Source of the DNA: Megaustenia siamemsis | Lineage: Eukaryota; Mollusca; Gastropoda; Stylommatophora; Ariophantidae | Assembly: GCA_032433765.1 (NCBI GenBank) | Contig: JAVIAB010000101.1 | Span: forward strand, 67,188,640 to 67,252,639 | DNA: 64,000 nucleotides | Direction: 5' to 3' | Shown here: positions 46,166 to 58,275 of the stretch, piece after piece | Numbering within the stretch: position 1 is the stretch's first letter | Layout of the letters: every line of letters begins with the position of its first letter | Position numbers and translations under genes: made by a program | Notes under the pieces: generated by a model | What the model saw: only the letters and a program-made list of their open reading frames with translations | The model's database searches: none | What the model was told of the DNA's origin: nothing

Positions 46166-46624
46166 ATCTTCATGAGAAAATATATTTTAATTTAATTCTG
46201 TAGCAGGAAGTAATAAACAAAGGAATGTAATTTCATCACGGTATGCCAATTTAGAATTTAGAAAATAGCACAGTTAAACAAAGAACAGTTGATACAATTA
46301 GGGATATCAAAAAACGTGTATATCCTTTGTGTTATCATAGCATATGGTGCCATGTAAAGTGGGGACATCACATAGTATTTTAATAATTCATTGTCAGATC
46401 ACATATCCTTTGCAGAACATTGCATTCAACACAGCCCATCTCAAAGAATCCCTGTCTTAGTCAGATCTCCCACATTTCACATGTTGTCATCCTTGAGGTT
46501 TGATGACATCTAGAAACCACCTTCAACTTGTTCTACCCTGATGTGCTGTCCTGGACATGGGCCTAATATTAATGTTTTTTTTCTTCAAACCCGCTGCATC
46601 TTTTCACATGGCTATAGTATAGAC

Positions 46625-46745
46625 TTGGCAGAAGGTCAACAACATAAATGAAAAAAATAACTGTCTAGATCGACAACTGTGGAGAGACATGATCAGCTAC
46701 CAGCAGCAGCTGTGTTTGATGATGATATTGATGATGATGATGATA
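46625..46745 (+). mobile_element. LINE-C/B 3' end remnant
   Basis: TAGATCGACAACTGTGGAGA GACATGATCAGCTAC matches the 'DR.LWRDMI.Y' terminus, followed by a GATGATATTGATGATGATGA tail. Confidence 0.65.
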
Positions 46746-46956
46746 GTATTTACATTTCCTCTGAAGAACAGTGTTTATAAGCCATTTCTTGCTTAACTCT
46801 TTTAGTATGTGAACATTGCCTTTTGACATTATTTTATGAACGTTAATGATTTGTTGTGTAGCATTTTGTTTCGGATGAATATATTTTTTTCTTTGTTTTG
46901 TGATAGATTGTTCATGATTTACAACGTATGTTGCTAGCGGGAAGATGTATACTTAC

Positions 46957-46980
46957 ATTCTGTAATTTTAATTTTACTGC
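46957..46980 (-). CDS. possible micro-exon, 24 nt (weak)
   Basis: A strong donor (AAT|GTAAGTATAC) follows 24 nt open in phases 0 and 1. The acceptor (...ACACAATACTATCAAG) has little pyrimidine and lies in a LINE remnant, so the exon is doubtful. Confidence 0.13.
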
Positions 46981-46984
46981 CTTG

Positions 46985-47200
46985 ATAGTATTGTGTCATA
47001 CGTTCTTAAAAGTGTTTAGTTTCTATGTTGCTGTTTCTAATCTTTTTTGATCACTTTTTGGCAGTCTCAAATGTTAGTAGCTATAGATCCCAGATATTCA
47101 AAGTTTGTAACAATTTCAAGCTCATCACAGTTGATGAAAACTTTAGGTTGCCTTTTTTTGCTTTGTCAATCAACAAAACTCAAATTGTACTGACGTTCAT
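46985..47200 (-). mobile_element. LINE remnant, RT thumb region
   Basis: Minus strand reads VFINCDELEIVTNFEYLGSI then ATN, matching the 'G..IE.V..F.YLGS' block after motif C. No longer frame is kept. Confidence 0.5.
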
Positions 47201-48451
<1,251 letters not shown>

Positions 48452-48838
48452 AAACAAATATGAGATCGTCGCAAAAAGGTTTACAGAATTTGCAGAAATT
48501 GTTAGTGGGAGAGGTTAAATAATTTCAAAATATATGGATAGTTTTACTTTCAGACAACAGATGGGCAAATAAATGAAGATTGCATAGCTCCAATAAAGGC
48601 AGCGTTTAAAACAATGAAAAAATATATACAATTGATTATATTAAAACAAATAGACGTATGAAAGGTTTTGTTTATTATTTAACTCATGCCATCTCTTTCT
48701 TTTAATGTAATAACTTCTTTGTAATTCGCCTATTTATAATTCTTCTAATATGATTAGTCATCTCAATCTTTGATCCAATAGTATTATCTTGATAAATAAA
48801 TTGGTCAATCGTGAATGTAGGAGCAAATACAGACTCAC

Positions 48839-48859
48839 ATAACGGCAACCAATTATTAT
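48839..48859 (-). CDS. candidate micro-exon, 21 nt
   Basis: The acceptor TTATTAATTTTTCTAAG and the donor TAT|GTGAGTCTG flank exactly 21 nt. It is open in phase 0 (IIIGCRY) and phase 1 (NNWLPL plus split codons). Phase 2 begins with TAA. Phase 1 suits the preceding 25-nt exon. It lies between the GATA array and a LINE-A fragment, outside any recognised repeat. Confidence 0.5.
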
Positions 48860-48899
48860 CTTAGAAAAATTAATAACAGCAAACATTAACTTCCACAAA

Positions 48900-49630
48900 T
48901 AAATAAAGGACTAACATGTTTAATGCTTTAAATTTACTTAATGAAATAAAAATGGCAATCAAAAAGTCTAAAACTATGATCATAAACAAAGAAACTGACC
49001 AAAATCTACAAGTGGATATCAAAGTTGAAGGAATAGTCCTGGAGACAGTTCAGAGCTACAACTACTTTGATATACTATAACCAGTGATGGAAAATATGCA
49101 ACTGAAATAAACAAAAGAATAGGAATGGCAAAAGTAATTTTAATGTCACGAAAAAAATACAAACATCAAAACAAATAAAACCAGGGCTCTCTCTCCCTCT
49201 CTGCGATCAAGACTCAATCAGAGTAGGATTCCAGACTCTCTTATGAAGTCAGCTGTCTGTTTAAGTTAATCAATCGCCCCATATAGTTTCTCTTCCAGAA
49301 AAAATAGGAACAATTGAATGGAAAAAGACAGAAAACAAACGATGAAGTGCTAAAGAACTAACAATGAAAAGAGAACTGCTATTATACACAATTGAAACAG
49401 GATAAGTGAGATTGTTTGGGCATGTTAAAAGACACAGCTGCCTTCTAAAAGTAATCTTTGATGGGAAAATATAAGGTGAAAGAGGCAGAGGCAGACCAAC
49501 AGTAGCATCAACGAGTAACATCAAAGGCTGGACACGTCAACATATGACAACCTGCACCATCAAAGCAGGAGACAGAGCGGAATGGCGGTCCATGTTAGCC
49601 AACCTCAATGCGGAGACGGCACTCAATGGT
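48900..49630 (+). mobile_element. LINE-A, 5'-truncated, with a break
   Basis: 48900-49190 matches the KKTKTMIINKE...VETVQSYNY region through NKRIGMAK. About 100 bp of unrelated sequence follows (49195-49290). Then 49295-49630 covers RIGTIEWKKTENKR... to CMLANLNAETALNG. Degenerate. Confidence 0.75.
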
Positions 49631-49687
49631 TAAATGAACATGTTAAAGCAGAAAGTGGCAGTTGACAAGACACGATATAATACTCAC

Positions 49688-49712
49688 TTGAATGCAGGCA
49701 CATCAGATCTGA
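49688..49712 (-). CDS. candidate micro-exon, 25 nt
   Basis: The donor is CAA|GTGAGTATT and the acceptor is CCTTCTCTTAACATCAG. The first AG after the pyrimidine tract gives 25 nt, which in phase 0 reads SDLMCLHS and leaves in phase 1. A second AG four bases further in would give 21 nt, with an in-frame TGA in phase 0. The 25-nt form fits between its neighbours (68 nt exon leaving phase 0, 21 nt exon open in phase 1). Confidence 0.4.
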
Positions 49713-49754
49713 CTGATGTTAAGAGAAGGATACCGTTAGTGAACTGAAATATAT

Positions 49755-49800
49755 GTGTTTGTGTGTGTGTGTGTGTGTGAGTGTGTGTGCGCGCACGTGT
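49755..49800. repeat. (GT)n microsatellite
   Basis: TGTTTGTGTGTGTGTGTGTG run, continuing into GCGCGCACGTG. Confidence 0.92.
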
Positions 49801-49841
49801 GTGCGTGCGAGCTCCCGCGCGCACATCCGCGTTTCACTTAC

Positions 49842-49909
49842 CTTGCAAAAAAAGTAATTAAATATTGTAGAACATTTATTTGTTAAAATTGTAATATTAA
49901 CCGTAACGC
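49842..49909 (-). CDS. candidate exon, 68 nt, micro-exon gene
   Basis: The donor is AAG|GTAAGTG, a near-perfect consensus. The acceptor TTTTCTTTATCGAAG precedes the exon. Read in phase 1 (continuing exon 1) it is open: VTVNITILTNKC then STIFNYFFCK, and it leaves in phase 0. The same frame is open upstream to an ATG at 49937, giving MIIVIFFIEG before the exon. That makes an alternative first exon with a hydrophobic leader possible. Four acceptor-like TTTCTTCAAG copies lie just upstream in a 23-bp repeat. Which 5' boundary is used cannot be decided from sequence. Confidence 0.4.
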
Positions 49910-49935
49910 CTTCGATAAAGAAAATGACAATAATC

Positions 49936-50029
49936 ATTGCACTTGAAGAAAGCTGATCATTGCACTTGAAGAAAGCAGATCATTGCACTTGAAGAAAGCT
50001 GATCATTGCACTTGAAGAAAGCTGATCAT
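49936..50029. repeat. 23-bp tandem repeat, 4 copies
   Basis: TGATCATTGCACTTGAAGAA AGC four times, nearly identical. On the minus strand each unit has the acceptor-like TTTCTTCAAG. Confidence 0.93.
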
Positions 50030-50054
50030 AATTGCTGTCTTGAATATAATTTAC

Positions 50055-50081
50055 AAGTACTGATTTCCAAATAACAATATT
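50055..50081 (-). CDS. possible micro-exon, 27 nt (weak)
   Basis: The donor CTT|GTAAATTATATTC and the acceptor ...AAAACATTTGAG enclose 27 nt that is open in all three phases. The pyrimidine tract is weak. Recorded because of position between the candidate exons at 58110 and 49842. Confidence 0.13.
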
Positions 50082-50214
50082 CTCAAATGTTTTAATTTCT
50101 GTGAATGTTCTTTAATATAACAAAAGATTGTAAGGCACCATTTAAATAACAAAAATAACAAAATGGTCGTCGTTATGCACATGGGGTTTGGCTGTTCAAT
50201 ATGGGTAGGTTGAT

Positions 50215-50960
50215 GTTTATGTCATTATCATCAGATTCCATGCCTGCCGGCGTAGGTGATAATGCCTCTCCACAACTTTCAATCTCTACAGTTATGTATC
50301 TGCTGTTGACCTTCTGCCGAACCATTCTCTTAAGCTGTCTGGTATCTTTTCTCTTTGTTTCCAACTATATATATGTCCCACAATTTCCCCATTTCTCACA
50401 ATATATTCCACCGATGTCCGTATCATTATATGACCATAACATGAGTATTATTTCTTCCTAATATTGGAAATTTGCTTCCTTTTTGTTTTGACATCTTTCA
50501 GAACATATTCATTGCTCTTCTTAGCTTCCCATGGTATTCTCAAACATTCTTCTATGAAACATACATTTCTACAGCCTCCAGTCATATTCTTGTCTGTTGT
50601 CCTATTATCCATGATTCACACCCATCTATAAAGACTAGCTCTACATAATATTTAATAACTTTTTTTTCGTCTATAATTTGGTCAAAAATAGATTGTATGT
50701 TATCTTCCACATTTTTGTGGAAAACTGCTTTGCCTATGCCATTCTGCATCTCACCTCTGTTGTACATCTACAATCTCACCTCTGTTGTACATCTACCATC
50801 TCACCTCTGTTGTACATCTACAATCTCACCTCTGTTGTACATCTACAATCTCACCTCTGTTGTACATCTACCATCTCACCTCTGTTGTACATCTACCATC
50901 TGAGGTTAACATTGTTCCCAGATATCTAAATTCGTTTACCTGTTTTAATATTGATATTGA
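50215..50960 (-). mobile_element. LINE-C, 5'-truncated, carrying a 25-bp array
   Basis: Minus strand from FKYLGTMLTSDG near 50920, through KVIKYYVELVFIDGCESWII (50600-50660), to the (GAT)n tail near 50225. A tandem array is embedded at the CRM region. Confidence 0.82.
50751..50898. repeat. 25-bp tandem array inside LINE-C, 6 copies
   Basis: TCACCTCTGTTGTACATCTA CCATC, six times. A single copy of the same text is the normal LINE-C sequence at this place (compare 38362-38390), so the array arose by amplifying LINE sequence. Confidence 0.92.
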
Positions 50961-50983
50961 TATTGTAGAATATATTATATGTC

Positions 50984-51254
50984 GGGAGGTGCGATAACTC
51001 AGTGGTTAGTGAACTCGGCTTCGTAAGAGAAGAAGTCGGGTTCGATTCTGATAGACGGCTTCCAGGTTCACTCTGTCTTAAATGTGTACGGGTTTTTTTT
51101 TTTTTGTCTGGGAATATAAAGAGGCACGGGCGTAATACTGACCAAATTACACCACAAATAATGTGTCGAATATCTATAAAAAAAAAATCATCACTAACAC
51201 CATATTTCCTATACGTCACTTGGCGTGACGGGACTCTTTACATTTTTTTCCTAT
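50984..51254 (+). mobile_element. SINE S1, copy 5
   Basis: Plus-strand copy with GATAACTCAGTGG and GGGTTCGATTC boxes about 35 bases apart and the shared body blocks. The tail is CTCTTTACATTTTTTT. It lies just beyond the broken end of a LINE-C fragment. I cannot identify a target-site duplication. Confidence 0.82.
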
Positions 51255-51334
51255 TAAGAAAAGATGATAGACTTATGTCGGGCATGTATTTAAAAGAAAC
51301 GACGATATAATTACTAAGCAGTTCCCAAATAGGA

Positions 51335-51560
51335 AACATCAGATCAGAGAAAAAGAGGACGACCTCCAGAAACACTCTCAATGAAAACTCTAACAACAGA
51401 GGCAAGGTTGCAAGGCATAGACTTCCGCTCTATAATCAAACAGCGTTCCCAGAATAGAGACCATTGGATGGGGCAAGCCCTATTCTCCTTGTAACGAGGC
51501 TGGAATGATCCAGAACAAAGTGTCGTTGATGGGACCATTATCTAGTTGTAGAGATCGCTG
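51335..51560 (+). mobile_element. LINE-H C-terminal remnant
   Basis: Plus strand reads KRGRPPETLSMKTLTTEARL, FRSIIKQRSQNRDHWMGQAL, resembling the 'RGRP..TWR.T.E.E......W.......DR..W' end of LINE polyproteins. Stops follow. Confidence 0.5.
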
Positions 51561-51774
51561 ACTATGAGTCGTTGTTGAAGCAGTAATCTATAAGCAAAGT
51601 AAAGTGAATATTTCTGCAAGTCATTTCTACACACGTTAAATTGTTGTGGGAAGAGAATGTTTTCTTATTTATTATTGTTTAACCCGATATCAACCAGGTT
51701 GATAATCGTATCATAACCTCTGCTTAACCTATTTATCAGTCCTGATCTGACTGTCAATCTTTGTATCTCCTCAT

Positions 51775-52600
51775 TCATCATCATTGAGTGCTGTCTCCAC
51801 ATGGAAGGTTGGCTACCATGGAGCGCCATTCCACTTTGTCTCTTACTTTGATGCTGCATATTTTCATAGGCTGACTTGTCCATCTGTTGATGTTACTCGT
51901 CCATGTTAGTCTTGGTCTGCCTCTGCCTCGTTTACCTTGTATTTTCCCTTCTAATATTACTTTTAATAGGCTGTTGTGTCTTTTAACATGTCCCCCAAAA
52001 TTTTCTTTGTCTTGTTCTAATTATGTTTATTAGTTCAATTTTCAGCTTTAATTGTTTTAAAACTGCATCGTTTGTTTTATTTCCTTTCCAAAAATTCTAC
52101 ATATTCTTCTATAAATCCACATTTCAAAGGCTTCAATTTTCTGTCCTGTTTTCTCGTCTAAAGTCCATGTTTCTGAACCATAATGGAATATTGAGAAGAT
52201 GTCACATTTTTCAATTCTTAGTTTTAGTCCTGCTGTTATTTGTTTTAATGTTAGTATATTTGTCATGTCATTAAAATTACTTTTTGCCATACCTATTCTT
52301 TTGTTTATTTCAGTTTTACATGTTCCATCACTAATTATAGTATGTCCATGGTAGTTGTAGCTCTGAACTGTCTCCAGGTGTATTCCTTCAACTTATATAT
52401 TTTTTGTAGGTCTTGATAATTTTCTTTCTTTATGATAATAGTTTTAGTCTTTTTGATATACATATCTAATCCATATTTTTTTTTATTTCCGCATTTATTT
52501 CATTAATTATTTGTTGTAGATCTTATGATTTTCTGCTAGTAATCATCAGCATATCTTATGTTGATTATTTTACAATTAATGTCTCCTCATGAGTGTCTTT
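51775..52600 (-). mobile_element. LINE-A, 5'-truncated
   Basis: Tail at 51777, then NLRWGDST-like end, GKGRGRPRLTW, the IEAFEMWIYRRICRIFGKEI block, WTLDEKTGQKIEAFEMW and AKSNFNDMTNILTLKQI, back to the TVLL.EN region near 52550. Several frameshifts. Confidence 0.83.
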
Positions 52601-53582
52601 TTCCTGCCGTTTATATTTAATCGTGGCTCGTGACTACCTCACGCCTCCATCTGTGGTCCGTGCGTATTAATATTTATGATACACTGTATGGTAAAGATAC
52701 TTCAGCTGATTTACTCATTTACGACTTTCCAGGAAGATACAAATACATACGCTTCTTCTATTATACACATAGAAGAATTCTAAGTAGATGTTCCATACTA
52801 TTTATTTAAAAAACTTTTGTAGTTAGAAAATGAATATTAAATTCCAACGAACTCTCCGACTAGTGAGTCTTTATATTCCTTTGTTACGTTCATTAACAAC
52901 TAAAATGTGATTCAAATATGAATATTCACTTTAGTTAAACGTTTTCCGTTATGCGTGTCTCAAATTGAAACCACTTTCATCAAATATCAATTTCAAGAAT
53001 CAGGATAGTGTTCTATGGGCAGGTTTTTTTAAAAATTACTTATTGTTTCACAATATCTGAGATTAGAACTAAAAAAATCACTTTTAGATGAAAACAAAGA
53101 GCAGTGCATATAGTAACGTCAAGCTGCCTAAGTGTCTATATATCTTAAACAATCACCGAGCAACTAACACCTTTGAACAATTCATTTATTTATTGTTACT
53201 TATCTCAGTCATAATATGAAAGAAATATACACTATATAAGTAACGTGGCAATTGTTTACAGATTCATTTCTCAAACAATGCCTGACGCACTCTCGTTCAC
53301 ACACTAGAATATATGCACGATTCGTGATACGAAAAAATACCCTATTAAGATGATACATTTATCTTACTATATCAGTCCATGTAGAGTATTAACATATTCG
53401 CTTCGACATACTTTCTCCATACCTTATTCAATGTCTTGACCTTACCTATTTACTACAACTTGTTTCTGTCATCTAGATCTGTTCATATATGATATTTAAT
53501 TGTAACATATCGTTTCGATGTCTTAATCTGGTCTGCCCCATAATCAGAGTAACACAACAATAGTAATAGTAGAATTAAGACT
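52601..53582. other. no recognisable gene
   Basis: AT-rich unique sequence between two minus LINE-A copies. No repeat unit or convincing splice pair found. Confidence 0.45.
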
Positions 53583-54540
53583 CATCATCATCATCGTGTA
53601 CCCTCTCCGCAACGAAGGTTGACTACCATGGATCGCTATTCTACTCCGTTTCTTGCTTTGATGGAGCAAGCTGACATAGATTGACGTGTCCATCTTTTGA
53701 TGTTACTCGTCCATGTTAGTCTTGGTCTGCATCTACCTCTTTTGCCTTGTATTTTTCCTTCCAATATTACTTTTAGTAGGCTGTTGTGTCTTGTAACATG
53801 CCCAAAAAAATTAATTTGTCTTGTCTTGATTGTATTTAGTAGTTCTCTTTTTATTTTCAGTTGTTTTAAAACTTCATCGTTTGTTATCTTTTGTTTCCAT
53901 CCAATTCTACCTATTCTTCTATAAATCCACATTTCAAAGGCTTCAATTTTCTGTTCTGTTTTCTTGTCTAATGTCCATGTTTCTGCACCACACAGGAATA
54001 TTGAGAAGACGTAACATTTTGCCATTTTTAGTTTCAGCCCTGCTGATATTTGTTTTGTTGTTAGTATATTTTTCATGACATTAAAATTACGTTTTGCCAT
54101 ACCTATTCTTTTGTTTATTTCAGTTTTGCATTTTCCATCATTGGTTATATTATGTCCCAGGTAGTTGTAACTCTGGACTGTCTCCAGATGTATTCCCTCA
54201 ACTGTGATATTTAATTGTAGGTCTTGAGAATTTTCTTTGTTTATGATCATAGTTTTAGTCTTTTTGATATTCATATCTAGTCCATATTTTTTTGCTTATC
54301 ATGTGTATTACATTAAGTAATTGTAGATCTTTAGGATTTTCTGCTAGTAGAACAGTATCATTAGCATATCTTAGGTTATTGATTATCTTCCTATTAATGT
54401 TAAGGCCTGGCATCTCATTGATGTTTTTAAAGATTTGCTCAGAGTATAAATTGAACAATCTTGGTGATAGGATGTATCCTTGTCTTAATCCTCTTTTTTA
54501 TATCAATGGTTGTAGAGTTCTCTTTGTTAAATTTTTGGCA
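53583..54540 (-). mobile_element. LINE-A, 5'-truncated, largely open
   Basis: The minus ORF at 53636-54274 has 212 residues: KTKTMIINKENSQDLQLNIT, YNYLGHNITNDGKCKTEINK, WTLDKKTEQKIEAFEMWIYR, NFFGHVTRHNSLLKVILEGK and KRGRCRPRLTWTSNIKRW. A second frame to 54458 gives INNLRYANDTVLLAENPKD, with YAND in place of the catalytic YADD. Tail (GAT)n at 53583. Confidence 0.87.
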
Positions 54541-54544
54541 TTGA

Positions 54545-55078
54545 AGTGATCACAGACATATGCAATGAAATATACCGCACAGGATACATACCAAATGAAC
54601 TAACAACATCAACTTTTATAGAATTGCCTAAAAAGAATGGTGCAGTTGAATGCAGCGACTTTTGAACAATAAGCCTAATGAGCCAGGTAACCAAAATTTT
54701 ACTAAAAGTTATACAAGGAAGGATTCAGAATAAAATTAATAATGAATTAGATGAGCAGCAATTCGGATTCAAGAAAAACAGTGGGACAAAAGAAGCCATA
54801 TTCAGCATGAGGACATTGATTGAAAAGTACATAGAAGTAAACAAACCAATATATGCTTGCTTTATAGACTACGCCAAAGCTTTGATAGAATACACCATGA
54901 GCAACTTATAGACTGTCTAAAAGATATAAATCTGGATGACACAGACATACGACTGATATGTAATTTGTATTGGGAGCAAACAGCAATAATAAAATATAAC
55001 AAGGAGAACTCTACACCCATTTATATAAAAAGAGGATTAAGACAAGGTTGCATCCTATCACCAAGCTTGTTCACTTTA
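54545..55078 (+). mobile_element. LINE-A RT, left of nested LINE-B
   Basis: Plus strand: IPNELTTSTFIELPKKNGAV, ISLMSQVTKILLKVIQGRIQ, EQQFGFKKNSGTKEAIFSMR, then motif A (CFIDYAKA, frameshifted) and IKRGLRQGCILSPSLFT (motif B). It then breaks at the LINE-B insertion and resumes at 55648. It starts back to back with the minus LINE-A copy ending at 54540. Confidence 0.85.
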
Positions 55079-55647
55079 TCATCATCATCATGTGCCATAC
55101 CGGTTGGCGTAGGTGATCATTTCCCTCCACAATCTTCTATCTACAGGGCATCGTATCAGTTCTGTTGTTGACTGTTTTCCATGCAATGACACCAAGCTAT
55201 CCAGTATTTTCTCTCTTTGTCGCCCGCGATCTCTCTTTCATTTTATTTTGTCAGTTGTAACCAAGTATTCCAACTTTTCTCTTCTCATGATGTGCCCGAA
55301 AAATCTTGATTGCTTCTTTCTGATGTTTCTCAAGAGCTCCCTTTTTGTGTTGGACTCTTTGTGTTGGCCTCTTTTTAGCTGTCCACGGAACTTTCAACAT
55401 TCTTCTGAGAAATCCCATCTCTGTGGCCTCTAATCATCTTTTCATTTGTTTGTCTACTGTCCATGATTCGTTCCATAGGTCAGAATTGGTTCTATATAGC
55501 ACCGATGAACTCTCTTTCTCATTTTTATTGACATAGATTTGTTGCAGAAGATTTTTTTTCATTTTCTCAAATGCCATTTTGGCCTGAGCTATTCTGCTTT
55601 TTATTTCTGTGGTGCATATCCCATCTGATGTTATTATTATGCCCAAG
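55079..55647 (-). mobile_element. LINE-B, 569 bp, nested in LINE-A
   Basis: Minus strand from IITSDGICTTEIKSRIAQAK (near 55640) to the LINE-B terminus and (GAT)n at 55079. The target-site duplication is 11 bp with one mismatch (TGTTCACTTTA and TGTTCAATTTA) at 55068-55078 and 55648-55658. The flanks join into an uninterrupted LINE-A reading. Confidence 0.92.
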
Positions 55648-56300
55648 TGTTCAATTTATACACTGAGCAAATCTTTAAAAACATCACTGAGATGCCAGAT
55701 CTTAACATTAATGGGAAGATAATCAATAACCTAAGATATGCTGATGATACTGTTCTACTAGCAGAAAATCCTGAAGATCTACAACAATTGCTTAATGTAA
55801 TAAACATGACAAGCAAAAAATATGGACTAGATATGAATATAAAAAAAGACTAAAACTATGATCAGAAATATAGAAAATCCTCAAGACCTACAATAAAATA
55901 TCAAAGTTGAAGGAATACATTTAGAGACAGTCCAGAGCTACAACTACCTGGGACATACTATAACCAGTGATGGAAAATGTACAACTGAAATAAATAAAAG
56001 AATAGGAATGGCAAAAGGTAATTTCAATGCCATGTAATAAAAATATACTAACATCAAAACAAATAACACCATGGCTGAAACTAAGAATAGCAAAATGTTA
56101 CATCTTCTCATATTCCTGTTGTTAAAATTGTTTGGTCATGTTAAAAGACACAACAGTCTAATAAAAGTAATATTAGAAGGGAAAATACAAGGTAAAGGAG
56201 GCAGAGGCAGACCAAGACTAACATGGACGAGTAACATCAAAAGATGGACAAGTCAGCCTATGGCAATCTGCACCTTCAAAGCAAGAGATGGGAAAAGGAA
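55648..56300 (+). mobile_element. LINE-A RT, right of nested LINE-B
   Basis: Resumes with MFNLYTEQIFKNITEMPDLN and INNLRYADDTVLLAENPEDL (motif C), then YNYLGHTITSDGKCTTEINK, a deletion, and FGHVKRHNSLIKVILEGKIQ, RGRPRLTWTSNIKRW. The end of LINE-A is lost; a 42-bp array follows. Confidence 0.83.
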
Positions 56301-56309
56301 CGAGCAATC

Positions 56310-57045
56310 AATTAAAAGTATATGTCATGAGAGAAGGAAAGGAAATGCAGGTAAAAGTATATGAGGTGAGATAAGTAAGGTGAAGTCAGTTTTAAATACA
56401 TGTGGTGAGAGAAGGAAGGTGAAGTTAGTTAAAAATACATGTGGTGAAAGTATTAGACTGAATACAGTTAAATGTGTATGTGATGAGGGAAGGAAGATGA
56501 ACTCAGTTACAAGTATATGTGATAAGGAATGAAGGAAGATGAAGTCAGTTACAAGTATATGTGATAAGGAATGAAGGAAGTTGAAGTCAGTTACAAGTAT
56601 ATGTGATAAGGAATGAAGGAAGTTAAAGTCAGTTACAAGTATATGTGATAAGGAATGAAGGAAGTTAAAGTCAGTTACAAGTATATGTGATAAGGAATGA
56701 AGGAAGTTAAAGTCAGTTACAAGTATATGTGATAAGGAATGAAGGAAGTTAAAGTCAGTTACAAGTATATGTGATAAGGAATGAAGGAAGTTAAAGTCAG
56801 TTCAAAGTACATGTATATGTGGTGAGAGAATGAAGATTAAGGCAGCTAAAAAGTATATGTGGTGAGAGAAGGAATATGAAGTAAGTTCAAAGTATATGTG
56901 GTGAGAGAATGAATATGAAGTTAGTTCAAAGTATATGTGGTGAAAGAAGGAATATGAAGTAAGTTCAAAGTATATGTGGTGAGAGAAGGAATATGAAGTA
57001 AGTTCGAAGTATATGTGGTGAGAGAAGGGAGATTAAGGCAGCTAA
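56310..57045. repeat. 42-bp minisatellite, about 17 copies
   Basis: Unit GATAAGGAATGAAGGAAGTT, AAAGTCAGTTACAAGTATAT, GT. The middle seven copies are nearly identical; both edges drift to GGTGAGAGAAGGAATATGAA forms. Confidence 0.93.
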
Positions 57046-57239
57046 AAGCATCCTAGAGACAACTCTCAGTTTTGAAGATTAAAAGAAAATTGTGAAGATT
57101 TCATGAGAATACCATAACGACTGATAAGGTAACGGAAATAACGATACTAATGATGAAAGCACTCGAAACGTTCTATTGTTCTACCCTTCCCTTTAAACTA
57201 CATGAAACGGGGACTTCCGTTAATAGGGCGGACCATATT

Positions 57240-57648
57240 GCCACAGCAACTGCTGAGGCACTGTGTGAAAAGTTGTAATTCTTGAAAATATATATATTAT
57301 ACTCTTATATTCTAAGTCTGGCTTGCGCAGGGAGCTACTGAGTTTAGTGCTCTGCGTACAGCAAACCGTGTGTACTTTTTTAAAAAATCCATATCGTGTG
57401 TCGATATTCCGACTGTTTACGATGAATGATAATAACGTATGACTAAGGACAGATAGTTGCGTTCACTTTTGGTACATCTACGTCTTATGTCTGTTGGCGT
57501 GTACTGTAGCTCCTTTTGATGGGGACTGCAGCTGTCGTTCTTTATTTGAATTAATCAATGATATGTGATCTTAATTCGAATTATTCCACTGACACGCGCG
57601 GTTGAGAAATTATGAATTTTAAATTGTTGGCAGTGATACCTTGGTCTC
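57240..57648 (+). mobile_element. R1 retroposon, diverged
   Basis: Recognisable from CTGGCTTGCGCAGGGAGCTA through the GCAGTGATACC block near the 3' end, with many substitutions. It is the oldest-looking copy. Confidence 0.62.
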
Positions 57649-57654
57649 CAACTC

Positions 57655-58088
57655 ATTATCAATAAGTACCATTCCTGCAGGCGCAGGTGATCATGTCTCT
57701 CCACAACTTCCGATCACGACAGTTATTTATCATTGCTGTATTTGACCTTCAGTAAAGTCATTCTCTATCTGGTATATTTTCTCTTTCCTTCACTGTATCT
57801 TTTCGTCCCTCAATTTTACAAATTGTCACCAAATTTGGCAGATGTTCCCTACTCATTGCATAGGTAATAAATGATGATTGCCTCTTCATTATTTTGGAAA
57901 TTAGCTCTCTTTTGTGCACTTGCTTCTTTCAGAACGTTGTCATTACCCTTCTTAGGTGATCATGGCATTCCCAAAATTCTTCTGTAAAACCACGTTTCTA
58001 CAACCTCCAGTGATTTTCTTGTCTGCTGTATTATTGTTCATGATTCACATCCATATTTTAAGACTGACTCTAATAACATTTAACAGCA
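57655..58088 (-). mobile_element. LINE-C 3' remnant, in the intron after exon 1
   Basis: From GCAGGCGCAGGTGATCATGT (tail side) to TTAAGACTGACTCTAATAAC (the CYVEP region). It ends about 20 bp from the donor of the signal-peptide exon. Confidence 0.75.
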
Positions 58089-58109
58089 AAACACATTTAA
58101 CATACTTAC

Positions 58110-58275
58110 TTTCTAGTTTTTGACTATCTGATGTCTGCTTGCTATCAGAGTCGATATTTCTTCTATGATGAACATTCGCAGCAGACTCGTATGGATCAAA
58201 CATAGAGTTAGATAGAGTCAGTGCGATGGTGCAGCTTGCAAATATACATCCGGATATCTGTGTTAGTCTCATCAT
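58110..58275 (-). CDS. candidate signal-peptide exon of a micro-exon gene
   Basis: Candidate first coding exon. From the ATG it encodes 55 codons plus one base. The start, MMRLTQISGCIFASCTIALT, reads as a signal peptide: one Arg, then a hydrophobic core, then small residues (LSNS) before an acidic, Ser-rich stretch with a dibasic RR near residue 39, as in secreted precursors. The open frame runs into a strong donor, GAAA|GTAAGTATG, at 58109. Beyond the donor the sequence is intron and then LINE-C (57655-58088), so the last residues of the naive ORF are not genuine. The exon ends in phase 1. No homologue is recognised. It could be a chance ORF; the support is the coincidence of signal peptide, donor and the downstream exon series. 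Confidence 0.45.

Noticed and set aside
53351..53410. 33-nt minus exon candidate near 53365
   Set aside because: GTAAGATAA donor is present, but the acceptor stretch is purine-rich.
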